Positions 1-8,276 of a DNA stretch of 64,000 nucleotides are shown in pieces. Source of the DNA: Acidobacteriota bacterium (lineage in GTDB: Bacteria > Acidobacteriota > Terriglobia > Acidiferrales > UBA7541). Position numbers and translations under genes: made by a program. The notes below the pieces were generated by a model, which saw nothing but the letters and a program-made list of their open reading frames with translations, searched no databases and was not told the DNA's origin. The stretch is taken from contig QHYH01000097.1 in the NCBI GenBank assembly GCA_003223215.1, forward strand, positions 3,562 to 67,561, read 5' to 3'. Positions within the stretch are counted from its first letter, which is position 1; every line of letters begins with the position of its first letter.

Positions 1-2368
1 CTGTTAGCCATCCGCAAGAGCTCGTACTGTTTCATTGGGTCGCTCATACCCAAGGACCATATGTCTGGAGCAGCTCCCATTCCTACGGCGGCTGCGACAT
101 GGTGAACCCCGCTTCCCACAGCTCAAACTGCTCTTTTTCGTTCCCTGATTACGACAACTTCCGCACGCACTCGCAGTCCCTCCAAGGAATCGCCGCTTAC
201 GGGGGTGGGGTCGGCGTGCAGGTGGATTGGAATGGCCAAGCGACGCGCGCAAACGGCCAGTACGTGAACGGCGACTTTTTCTCCGTCTTGCAGGTGCGAC
301 CTGCCTGTGGCCGCATGCTCACCTCTGCTGACGACTCTGCGGCAGCGACCGCTGCCATTGTTCTGGATTTTCATTACTGGCAGATGCAGTTTAACAGCGA
401 CCCAAATGTAGTGGGTCGCTCGGTGCTCCTTAACGGGGTTCCCTTTACGATCGCTGGAATTGCTCCACCGGAGTTTTACGGACTCGCACCCGGCAGTCGC
501 GCGAATTTTTGGATACCTCTTCACGCGCGGGATTCGTTGGTCAAAGACAGGTTTGACAAGTTCGAGGCCAGATCCATCTGGCTCTATCTCGTTGGCAGGC
601 TGAAGCCGGGCGTTCCCGCCGAACGCGCGCGAGTCGAAGCGGAAGTGATGTTCCGCGCCTCATTGACGAGTGAGGCCAGCGCTGTGGCCGCTTCCACGAA
701 ACCCAATCCAGACCATCCGAACCAGGCTATCGATACTGATCTCGGGATTACATTTACCAGCGCGGAACGTGGCTTGGCATCACTTCGTCTGCAATACTCG
801 ACGCAGCTCTTCGTCTTGATGGCGGCTGCAGGTCTGGTTCTGCTCATCGCCTGCGCCAACATTGCGAACCTGCTGCTCGCGCGAGCCGAGGCCCGTCGCA
901 AGGAAATCGCCGTTCGCCTGGCGCTTGGGGCCAGCCGGCCACGTTTGCTCTCTCAATTGCTTACGGAGAGCATGCTGCTTGCGTTTCTCGGCTGCGCGGC
1001 CGGAGTTCTCGTCTCCTATTGGGCTACGCGCGGCCTTGTTTACGTCCTTTTTTCTTCGAAGGCTCCGGCCGCGTTTCTTGCCACTATTCGGCCGAACTAT
1101 GTTGTACTCGGCTTCTCGGCGGCCGTCGCTGTCGTAGCGGCTATTCTGTTTGGACTCGTTCCGGCGCTGACGAGCACGCGCGTTACGCTGGGTTCGACGC
1201 TCAAAATCGCGGGCACCAACGCATCACCGTGTGAAGGGCGCAGCCGATTAGGCCGTACACTCGTCACTCTCGAGATGGCCGTGGCTCTCGTCTTGGTCAT
1301 AGGCGCCGGCCTCTTTGTCCGCACACTGATTACGCTCGAAACGCTCGACCCGGGTTTTCGCACCGACCATCTTCTTCTTTTCTCCATCTCACGGAAAGAA
1401 TTCCTGCCCTCGGCCGAGAAATCCGAAGCCGCCTCGCGGCGTTGCCTGGAATCGAAAGCGTCACTTGGTCAGGTTTCCCGCTCCTGTACGGGGGCGTTAG
1501 TTCTACGAGCGTAAGCCTTGTCGAGCACCCTGACCTAGGCAATGAACTCGAAACCCAGATTTTGGAAATCGGTCCGGGCTATTTTGAAACCATGAAGATC
1601 CCGGTACTAAGCGGCAGGAGCATTACGCTTCAGGACTGCCGTAAAGACTCCTTGGGAATTTGGATCAATCGCGCTTTCGCTAACAAGTACCTGAAAGGTG
1701 CGCCGGCGATGGGCGCTCATGTCAAGTACGAGGAAAAAACATTCGAAGTTATGGGCATTGTGGGCGACGTGAAGTACCAAAGCGTGAAAGCCGACTTCCG
1801 CCCGACGGTCTATATACCGATGCCGAGCGGCGATTTTTCCTTCCAGGTAAGGACCGCGGTCAACCCGCAGGCCATGGAAAACCGCGTGCGAAGCGCCGTC
1901 GCCGAAATTGCGTCGACGATTGCAATTCAGGACGTTGGCACCTTGCAAGAAGGAATTGACTCCACCTTGTCCACGGAAAACGCCATGGCGCGCCTTTCCG
2001 CCGGCTTGGGATTTCTGGCGTTGCTTCTCGCGGCGATTGGTATTTACGGAGTGCTCGCGTACTCCGTGACTCGCCGCACAAGCGAAATCGCCATCCGCAT
2101 GTCTTTGGGAGCTATGCCGGACAATATTCTGAGACTAATTCTGAAAGAAGGCCTGACGCTGGCTTTTCTGGGTGCTGTTGTAGGGCTGCTGGCTTCGTGG
2201 GCTCTCACGCGCCTGGTGCAACAGTTTCTCTATGGTGTCAAGGCGCTAGACCCAGTGACCTTCTCCCTCGCCACGGCGATCCTGCTCGTGATAGCAGCAG
2301 TTGCGTGCGTCGTTCCCGCACGTCGCGCGACGCGCGTCGACCCGGTCATAGGGCTAAGGTACGAGTAA
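1..2368 (+). pseudogene. ADOP-type ABC transporter permease (MacB/FtsX-like), 5'-truncated by the window and frameshifted
   Basis: The reading frame is open from base 3, so the start lies outside the window. The first part (to about 1400) has the periplasmic MacB_PCD-like region, starting with the FSFPDYDNFR signature near 135, then an FtsX domain with membrane helices at roughly 800-1330. The frame then breaks: the continuation is in another frame, in phase by about 1415 (REIRSRLAALPGIESV), and runs to the stop at 2368 with a second periplasmic and FtsX unit. Two such units in one chain are the hallmark of the acidobacterial duplicated orphan permease family, which usually lacks a linked ATPase. 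Compared with relatives, a few residues are also missing at the junction, so either a small deletion or an assembly error would explain the break. It probably moved a substrate or peptide across the inner membrane, but nothing shows which one. Confidence 0.85.
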
Positions 2369-2673
2369 GCCATTTCGCGCCTCGTCTTGCCGCTGAAACC
2401 GCACAAGTTGCTCCTCTGAGTCTTTAGCTGCCGGTTCCCAGTGAAACACGTGGAATCAAGTCGCGGAAAGCAGGTCGTCGGAAGCGCATCTCGGCCGAGG
2501 TTGTAGCCTTGAAGACAGTTTGATTTAGCTTTGGATCACAGCCAATTCAAGCATTTTTGGATCCGGTTGTCACTCGTGCCGGCGAGAACTGCTCACAAAA
2601 ACCGGATGCATATCCCTTAATGCCGCCTTTTGCCGCCTCGTTTTTTTGTAACTACCGTCATGTCAGATAGATA
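2369..2673. other. Intergenic region between ADOP gene and tRNA-Sec
   Basis: About 300 bases without a convincing gene. A T-run (2641-2647) and a direct repeat of GCCGCC are visible, but I find no clean terminator hairpin for either flanking gene. Confidence 0.5.
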
Positions 2674-2772
2674 TGGCGGAAGCGTGTGGGAGTCGAACCC
2701 ACCCCCGAATCCGCGAAGGACACGGGCTATGGTTTTGAAGACCATGAGGACCACCGGGCCCTTTGCGCCTCC
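2674..2772 (-). tRNA. selC: tRNA-Sec (anticodon TCA)
   Basis: Read on the minus strand this folds as a selenocysteine tRNA. It has a long acceptor arm starting GGAGGCG and ending CGCTTCC-G with an encoded CCA (2674-2676). The D stem is 6 bp (AGGGCC/GGTCCT) closed by a 4-nt loop, which is typical of tRNA-Sec. The anticodon stem ATGGT/ACCAT encloses the loop CTTCAAA with anticodon TCA. A long variable arm follows, then a T arm GTGGG-TTCGACT-CCCAC. The 6-bp D stem, long extra arm and UCA anticodon together exclude tRNA-Ser and tRNA-Leu. One C-A mismatch sits at the base of the acceptor stem if 8 pairs are counted. It implies the genome encodes SelA, SelB and SelD and at least one selenoprotein elsewhere, because none is visible here. 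Confidence 0.93.
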
Positions 2773-2778
2773 GCGAGC

Positions 2779-2808
2779 AGTATAGAGGAGGTGTCGGCGC
2801 GCGCTCAA
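2779..2808 (-). promoter_or_regulatory. Promoter of tRNA-Sec
   Basis: On the minus strand TTGAGC (2803-2808), an 18-nt spacer and TATACT (2779-2784) form a sigma70-like promoter. The +7 position after the -10 box falls on 2772, the first base of the mature tRNA, so the transcript may carry no 5' leader. Confidence 0.55.
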
Positions 2809-2827
2809 GGCGGGCCCTCTCAAACTC

Positions 2828-5311
2828 TCAAACGCGCTGCGAGACGAGCGCGGAAGCGTGGCTGGTGCGAATGAGAGCAGCAACAAGCTCGTAAAGTACC
2901 GGGCTAGTGCAAACTTCGTAGTAACAATGCTCGGTGGCGCGACCTACTTTTCCGTCCGGAAGCAACTGGCGCGCGAAGGCTTTGCGGAGGACCAAAAGCT
3001 CGACGGATTCACCTTGAGGCACTTCGCCGTAAAAAAGCGTCACGTTTTGCTTGCCCCAGGGCATTTCCAACTTCGTTTCGATAGTGTCGAGGGAGATTTC
3101 CTCGGAAAGCTTTTTGAAGCCTTCCTCGTTGAGCTCGATGCCGTTCATGTTGTAGCGAACGAGGAATTCATCCAGCTCTTCGGCAGAAGCGCCTTCCATG
3201 GTGTTCAGGAATTGAAACACCGCGAAATGAGATTTCTGCTTGGCGAGCATGCGCTTGGCCAGCTTGGCGCAGCCGGAGAGGCGATCGGAGAGATTGAGCG
3301 CTTTGGAAATCATGATGCGCGAATCGCCGTCTACCCAATAGGTGGGCGCGTCCCCCTGAAAAGCCACTCCCAAACCAAGCTCAAGGGCGGGTAGGTCGCT
3401 CGAAGAAGCGCCTTCGTTGTAGGAATTGCACACCGCGAGAATCTGCCGGGAAAGGGTGCAGGCTTTCGCGACGGGACGCGCGTAAGCAGCAGACGATTCG
3501 GTCTCGAAAATGGCGAGAATGATGGCATCGCCTTCAATGAACACTTTCTTCGCATCGTAACGATCAAGCAGCTTCTTCACCGGCTCATGCAAGTTCAAGC
3601 TGAAATGTGAAGCGGGGTTCAGTCCGCGAGAGAGAAGATCCTGAGTCATGCGGGTGGAACCGCGGACGTCGGCCTTGATGATGACGTGAGAAATGACATT
3701 GTCCTGCGCCGGGCGGGCCTCTTCCTGAAGAACGCATTCATAGAGCCGGTTATTCAAGCGCGAGAGCTCGCGCGCCTTTTCCGTCGTGACCAGGTTGATG
3801 CGCTCCATGCTGGCTGTCAGGTGCTCGGCGTCTCGAAGATCCCGGTGCAAGCGAAAGAAGTCGCCGGCAAAGCGCAACACGGTTTCCTTCATTTCCTCGC
3901 GCGAGTAGCGCTGGATTCTCCTGGAGAGCTCCTCAATGGTTCTGAGTGCCAATTTTTTGGCCGGGACCTGCTTGATGACTTGTTCCACTTGCTTCAGTTC
4001 GTCCTTGGAGACCAGCGCTCGGCGAAGCTGCTGAAGATGCAAGGGCGGGCAGTATTCATCAACGATAGGACGCACTTCATAGCTGGCCAGGACATGGAGC
4101 AGCATTTCGTACTGCTCGAGGCGGTCAAGAAGCCGCGTCAAGAGCTGTGCGCGCAGAGGCGCGGATTCCGGTCCGCCCTTCGGGTCGAACAAACGCTGGG
4201 CGTTTTCCGGCTCATCGAGATACTCGCCAAGCCTTGAGGCTTTCCCTTTACGAAAGAAATCCAGCTTTTGTCGCGCATCTTCCACCTGAGGACCAAGCTC
4301 TTCGAGCTTGAGCTCCTGGTGTTTGAGCCGACCTTCTATGTCGTGCAAAGAAGCCTTAAGGTCGGCGGGATCGTCCGAGCTCAGCAGCCTATTGAAGAAG
4401 CCTTCTCCGCGGTCAAGGCGCTTTCTCGTAGCCTCGCGCTGCTCCTCGAGATTAGTAATTTCATTGCGAGTGGCCTGAACACGCTCGCGCAGAGCCGTAT
4501 GTGTTTCGACGGCCTCTTTATGGGCTGGATCATCAGCCACGGTGATTCCCGCCTCGCGCAGAAATTCCTGGAAGAGCGCGTCCATGGCCTCGAACCGGTC
4601 CGGGTCACGGACGTAATTGCCGAGCAGCACGTAATTCTCAAGAAAAAAGAGATCGTCTTTGCCTCCGTCAAGAAAAATCAGGCGGTTTTTACATAGTTCG
4701 TAGTAGGGAGCAAAATCTTCTCCGAACAAGGCGCGGCGGGTTTTGGCAATGGAGTTCTCTTCGATTTCAGCAAGAATCTGGGCCACCTGCTGGCCCACGC
4801 GCCGGACAACCTGGCGCCGTGAAGCCTGCAATTCCGACAAGCGGGCCTTGATCACGTGCGCCTGCTGGCTGCGCTCGAAATGTTCGCCGCGCTGGCGAAT
4901 CCATTCCTTCCCTTCCAGGATAATATTGGCGAACTGGTTGCCGATTTCAGAAGTCAGGAATTTCAGCAGGCTTAAACGGAAAAGGAGATCGATTTCAATA
5001 TTCTTGTGGTATTTGGCTTGAGTTAGCGCACTCTGCAGAAGCTCCGACAGCAATTTGCGGAACGCCGCGGAATCAAGCCCCCGAGTGGGCCGCGGCTCCA
5101 TGCCGAGAGAATGCGCGGAACTCGTGTGCTGGCGGATGAGGTCAAGCAGGTAATCGCGAGCCGCCTGAACAAACTTGGGGCTCAGGAAAACGTCGTGGTG
5201 AATGTTATCGACGCCGATGGCCAGCGTCCCCATGGGGATCGAGACGTTATAGCTTTTCAGCTCGATTCCCTGCGTCTCGGACGACTTCAATATGGTGTGT
5301 TCGCTGGGCAT
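2828..5311 (-). CDS. Large coiled-coil protein with C-terminal class III nucleotidyl cyclase-like domain, function unknown
   Basis: This is an 827-residue soluble protein without signal peptide or membrane segments, and I cannot assign it to a named family. Roughly the first 530 residues are helix-rich, with charged heptad-like stretches. The region near residues 540-680 resembles a class III adenylate/guanylate cyclase fold: KADVRGST (first metal Asp), then FIEGDAI (second Asp), and later NLSDRLSG, which matches the NxxxR transition-state pair. The usual RMEYTVIGD-type segment is diverged, so activity is uncertain. I chose the ATG at 5311; an in-frame TTG start at 5365 would add 18 residues. 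It lies between tRNA-Sec and tsaE, and that context says little about its role. It could be a cyclase-like signalling protein or only a fold relic. Confidence 0.75.
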   Translation of the reverse strand: MPSEHTILKSSETQGIELKSYNVSIPMGTLAIGVDNIHHDVFLSPKFVQAARDYLLDLIRQHTSSAHSLGMEPRPTRGLDSAAFRKLLSELLQSALTQAKYHKNIEIDLLFRLSLLKFLTSEIGNQFANIILEGKEWIRQRGEHFERSQQAHVIKARLSELQASRRQVVRRVGQQVAQILAEIEENSIAKTRRALFGEDFAPYYELCKNRLIFLDGGKDDLFFLENYVLLGNYVRDPDRFEAMDALFQEFLREAGITVADDPAHKEAVETHTALRERVQATRNEITNLEEQREATRKRLDRGEGFFNRLLSSDDPADLKASLHDIEGRLKHQELKLEELGPQVEDARQKLDFFRKGKASRLGEYLDEPENAQRLFDPKGGPESAPLRAQLLTRLLDRLEQYEMLLHVLASYEVRPIVDEYCPPLHLQQLRRALVSKDELKQVEQVIKQVPAKKLALRTIEELSRRIQRYSREEMKETVLRFAGDFFRLHRDLRDAEHLTASMERINLVTTEKARELSRLNNRLYECVLQEEARPAQDNVISHVIIKADVRGSTRMTQDLLSRGLNPASHFSLNLHEPVKKLLDRYDAKKVFIEGDAIILAIFETESSAAYARPVAKACTLSRQILAVCNSYNEGASSSDLPALELGLGVAFQGDAPTYWVDGDSRIMISKALNLSDRLSGCAKLAKRMLAKQKSHFAVFQFLNTMEGASAEELDEFLVRYNMNGIELNEEGFKKLSEEISLDTIETKLEMPWGKQNVTLFYGEVPQGESVELLVLRKAFARQLLPDGKVGRATEHCYYEVCTSPVLYELVAALIRTSHASALVSQRV

Positions 5312-5422
5312 GTGCTTCGGCCACAGGGCTCCTTCCAACCTAACAGCCGTACCGGGGCCGGGCAAGCAGTCCCGGGTGCAGGCGTAACCAGATAGTTAGC
5401 GGACAGGGGCCGGCGCGGGTAG

Positions 5423-5851
5423 TCAGACGGAATCCGACACGGAAATCCGGCGAGAATCGCCTCCCAGGTGCTCCAGTCGAACCCGAACCATCGGCCAGGG
5501 CGAGGGAAGCGGAAACTTTTCCGACCATTCCAGAATAGCGACGGCCGGGACCGCAAACATGTCCTCCAGTCCAAGTGTTTCAAAGTCGTGAAAACTCTCG
5601 ATGCGGTAGAGGTCGGCATGGTAGACCTTGGCCTGTTTGCCATAAACGTGAACAAGCGTGAAAGTGGGGCTGGTTACGTCGTCTTCATTGGCGGCGCCAA
5701 GGCCGGAGACCAGGCCCTTGGTCAGAGTCGTTTTCCCGGTGCCCAAATCGCCGGTCAAGAGCACTAAGACCGGCGCTTTCAGTCGTTTGGCGAATTCCCT
5801 GCCCCATTGTATGGTTTCCTCGGCAGAGTACGTGATCATCTGCTCAAGCAA
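5423..5851 (-). CDS. tsaE: tRNA threonylcarbamoyladenosine biosynthesis ATPase TsaE
   Basis: A protein of about 142 residues with the TsaE P-loop GDLGTGKTT near residue 35, the SPTFTLVHVY segment, and HADLYRIES further on. TsaE is the small ATPase that works with TsaB and TsaD to form t6A at position 37 of ANN-decoding tRNAs in the cytoplasm. The frame opens with TTG at 5851, overlapping the stop of nnr, but the ATG at 5839 just after that stop is an equally good start (138 residues). Overlap with nnr indicates translational coupling, a common arrangement in bacteria (the same pair is adjacent in E. coli as yjeF-yjeE). Confidence 0.93.
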   Translation of the reverse strand: MLEQMITYSAEETIQWGREFAKRLKAPVLVLLTGDLGTGKTTLTKGLVSGLGAANEDDVTSPTFTLVHVYGKQAKVYHADLYRIESFHDFETLGLEDMFAVPAVAILEWSEKFPLPSPWPMVRVRLEHLGGDSRRISVSDSV

Positions 5852-7454
5852 GGTCGCGCAACTCCGTGAGCAACTGATCGTACGTGTAAGGGAGAGTGTC
5901 TGCTATTTCGCCAGCCAAAAGCGTAATTTCTTCATGTCGGGGGGCTTTTTCATCTCCTGCCCGGCCGTGGAGATAGACGCCGAGCGCCAAGGCCGACTCC
6001 CAATTCTCCCTACCAAGCTGGGAAACCGTTCCCGCAAGAATTCCGGTCAGAACGTCGCCCGATCCGCCTTTGGCCATCCTAGGGCTTCCGGTGGTGTTCA
6101 CGAAGGCGCGGCCGTCCGGTGTGGCCAGAATCGTGTGAAATCCCTTAAGAATGATGTGTGCCTTCCAAGCTTTGGCTGCCTTCCAGGCGATTGCCAATCG
6201 GTCTGCCTGCACGGTGGCGCTCGACAGGCCGAGCAGCCGGGCCATCTCACCAGGATGTGGCGTCAGGGCAAGGTGCTTTGTCTTTCGCTTGACCAGATCC
6301 TGCCCTCGTCCCGCAAATGCGTTTAGTCCATCCGCGTCCAGAATGACTGGCAACTCGGTCTGGCGAACCAGGGAAGTGATGAATTTCTGCGTTTCCGCGT
6401 GAGTTCCAATCCCGGGCCCAATCGCTAGAAGGGTCCTGCCCTGCGTAAGAGCGTGAAGGCGGTTGGCGTTCCCGTTTGCCGCAGCGATCGTGCCCCATTT
6501 CGTGGAAACCAGTGGCTCAGTCATAAACTCGGCTTGAGACGCCGCGATGATGGGAAGCACAGCATCCGGACTGGCGACGGTCACCAACCCTGCTCCGGAG
6601 CGTAGCGCTCCACGACCAGCTAAAATGGCAGCGCCAGATTTGCCGAGCGATCCCGCGATCAGCAGGAGGTGGCCGTAGTTGCCTTTATGCGAATCCACGT
6701 GACGAACCAGAGGAAGGTCGAGGAATTCCCGCGGCTCGATCCAGGAGACCTTGCTTTTGCCAAGTTCGGTGATTAGTTCATAAGGCGATCCAATTTCCCT
6801 CACGTGAAGTCTTCCGCAGCATGCCGAACGAGCTGAAACCAGTTGACCGACCTTGGGAGCAGTGAAGGTGACAGTCGCGTGGGCGCAAACCACGGGCCCC
6901 TCAGAGGACTCCCCATCGGAAGGCAGGCCCGATGGAGTATCCAGAGCAACGACTGCCTCCGGATACAAAGAGGTGGCATCGCGCGAAATCTTGTTGACGT
7001 CTTCAACGACCGAAGCGAGGAGCCCCTCGACCTTACCCTTTAAGCCCGTGCCGAGGAGAGCGTCCACGATCAGGCGCGATTTGGCGATTTCACGGCGTGC
7101 CTGTTCCCAATTTTCGCAGGAAGTAATTTCCTGAATTTTGGCTCCCGACTTCTTGAGACGCGCGAGGTTTTCAGACGCATCTCCCGGAACGGCATCTTGT
7201 CTCGAGAAAAGATACACGACGGGTTTCAGACCCTTCTCTTGGAGAAGCCGTGCCGCGACGAACCCATCGCCGCCGTTATTCCCCTTGCCGCAAAGAACGG
7301 CCGCGTGACTCGCGGCCAGGTCGCCATAGGAAGAGCGAAGGAACTCAAAAAATCGGGTCCCCGCGTTTTCCATGAGCTGCAGGCTGGGGATGCCGTAGCG
7401 CTCCGTTGTTAAAAGGTCCACTTGGCGCATCTCGGCAGCGGTGAGAGCTTTCAT
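5844..7454 (-). CDS. nnr: Bifunctional NAD(P)H-hydrate repair enzyme Nnr
   Basis: A 536-residue fusion of the two NADHX repair activities. The N-terminal YjeF_N epimerase half (about 1-220) carries GKGNNGGDGFVAAR and converts R- to S-NAD(P)HX. The C-terminal half is the ADP/ATP-dependent dehydratase of the ribokinase-like fold, with LTPHPGEMARL and the catalytic GGSGDVLTGIL. Length and domain order are as in E. coli Nnr. It starts with ATG at 7454, 18 bases after the upstream SDR gene, and its stop overlaps tsaE. It acts in the cytoplasm as a metabolite-damage repair enzyme. Confidence 0.95.
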   Translation of the reverse strand: MKALTAAEMRQVDLLTTERYGIPSLQLMENAGTRFFEFLRSSYGDLAASHAAVLCGKGNNGGDGFVAARLLQEKGLKPVVYLFSRQDAVPGDASENLARLKKSGAKIQEITSCENWEQARREIAKSRLIVDALLGTGLKGKVEGLLASVVEDVNKISRDATSLYPEAVVALDTPSGLPSDGESSEGPVVCAHATVTFTAPKVGQLVSARSACCGRLHVREIGSPYELITELGKSKVSWIEPREFLDLPLVRHVDSHKGNYGHLLLIAGSLGKSGAAILAGRGALRSGAGLVTVASPDAVLPIIAASQAEFMTEPLVSTKWGTIAAANGNANRLHALTQGRTLLAIGPGIGTHAETQKFITSLVRQTELPVILDADGLNAFAGRGQDLVKRKTKHLALTPHPGEMARLLGLSSATVQADRLAIAWKAAKAWKAHIILKGFHTILATPDGRAFVNTTGSPRMAKGGSGDVLTGILAGTVSQLGRENWESALALGVYLHGRAGDEKAPRHEEITLLAGEIADTLPYTYDQLLTELRDLA

Positions 7455-7472
7455 AGGAAGTTCACAAAACGA

Positions 7473-8216
7473 TCAGAGCATCCAGCCGCCGCTGACATTG
7501 ACGACCTGCCCGGTGACATATTCAGCCTCTTCCGAAGCAAAAAAAGCCACGGCGGCGGCGACGTCTTCGACCGTGGGCGGGCGCCCAATCGGGAAACGCG
7601 CGTCGCGCATCCGGCGAGCCTCCTCGAGCGTCAATTCATTTTCGTCGATGCTGGAGGGGTTTACAACGTTCACGGTGATGCCATTCTTGGCCTCTTCAAG
7701 CGCCAAGGAGCGCGAAAGCGCAACCACGGCCGCCTTGGCCGCAGCGTATGCCGAGATTTTCGCTTGCCCAAACGCGCGTTCCGCTCCCACCGCGCCCATG
7801 TTGATGATGCGTCCCCAGCGCGCTCTCCTCATGTGGGGCAGCGCGGCACGGCTCATATAGAGAACGGTGAAAAGATTCGAGGCAAAGATGCTCTGCCAAT
7901 CCGGCAACGAGGATTCCCCGAGCATGCCCCAACGGAAATCGCCGACATTATTGACCACGATATCCAAGCGGCCGTAGCGGTCCGCGACAGTTTTGATCAG
8001 CCGATCGCAGCCATTCGAATCGGTGATGTCCGTCTCGACGGCAACGCAATCCGCGCCACCCGCCTGCAACTGGCGGAGCGTTTGCTGTGCGGCCACTTTA
8101 TTCGAGCGATAGGCAATGGCAATGCGCGCACCATCCTGCGCGAGCCGCAGCGCCAGCCCTCGGCCGATGCCCCGGCTCCCGCCGGTCACCAGCGCCACAC
8201 GATTCCGAAGCGACAT
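7473..8216 (-). CDS. SDR family oxidoreductase (FabG-like) with altered catalytic Ser
   Basis: A 247-residue short-chain dehydrogenase. The NAD(P)-binding motif TGGSRGIG lies near residue 12, the structural NNVG motif is present, and YAAAK supplies the catalytic Tyr and Lys. In the active-site strand the usual N-I-x-S is replaced by NMGAV, so the catalytic Ser appears to be Ala. Some atypical SDRs tolerate this, but it makes simple FabG activity doubtful. The ATG at 8216 is preferred over an in-frame TTG at 8231, because family alignment begins at SLRNRVALVTGG. It lies directly upstream of nnr and may be cotranscribed. The substrate is unknown. Confidence 0.85.
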   Translation of the reverse strand: MSLRNRVALVTGGSRGIGRGLALRLAQDGARIAIAYRSNKVAAQQTLRQLQAGGADCVAVETDITDSNGCDRLIKTVADRYGRLDIVVNNVGDFRWGMLGESSLPDWQSIFASNLFTVLYMSRAALPHMRRARWGRIINMGAVGAERAFGQAKISAYAAAKAAVVALSRSLALEEAKNGITVNVVNPSSIDENELTLEEARRMRDARFPIGRPPTVEDVAAAVAFFASEEAEYVTGQVVNVSGGWML

Positions 8217-8276
8217 GCTTTTCCCCGGCAAATCCCTTGAAGAGGTTTTCAGTATAACGTAGGCCCAGCAGGCGGA

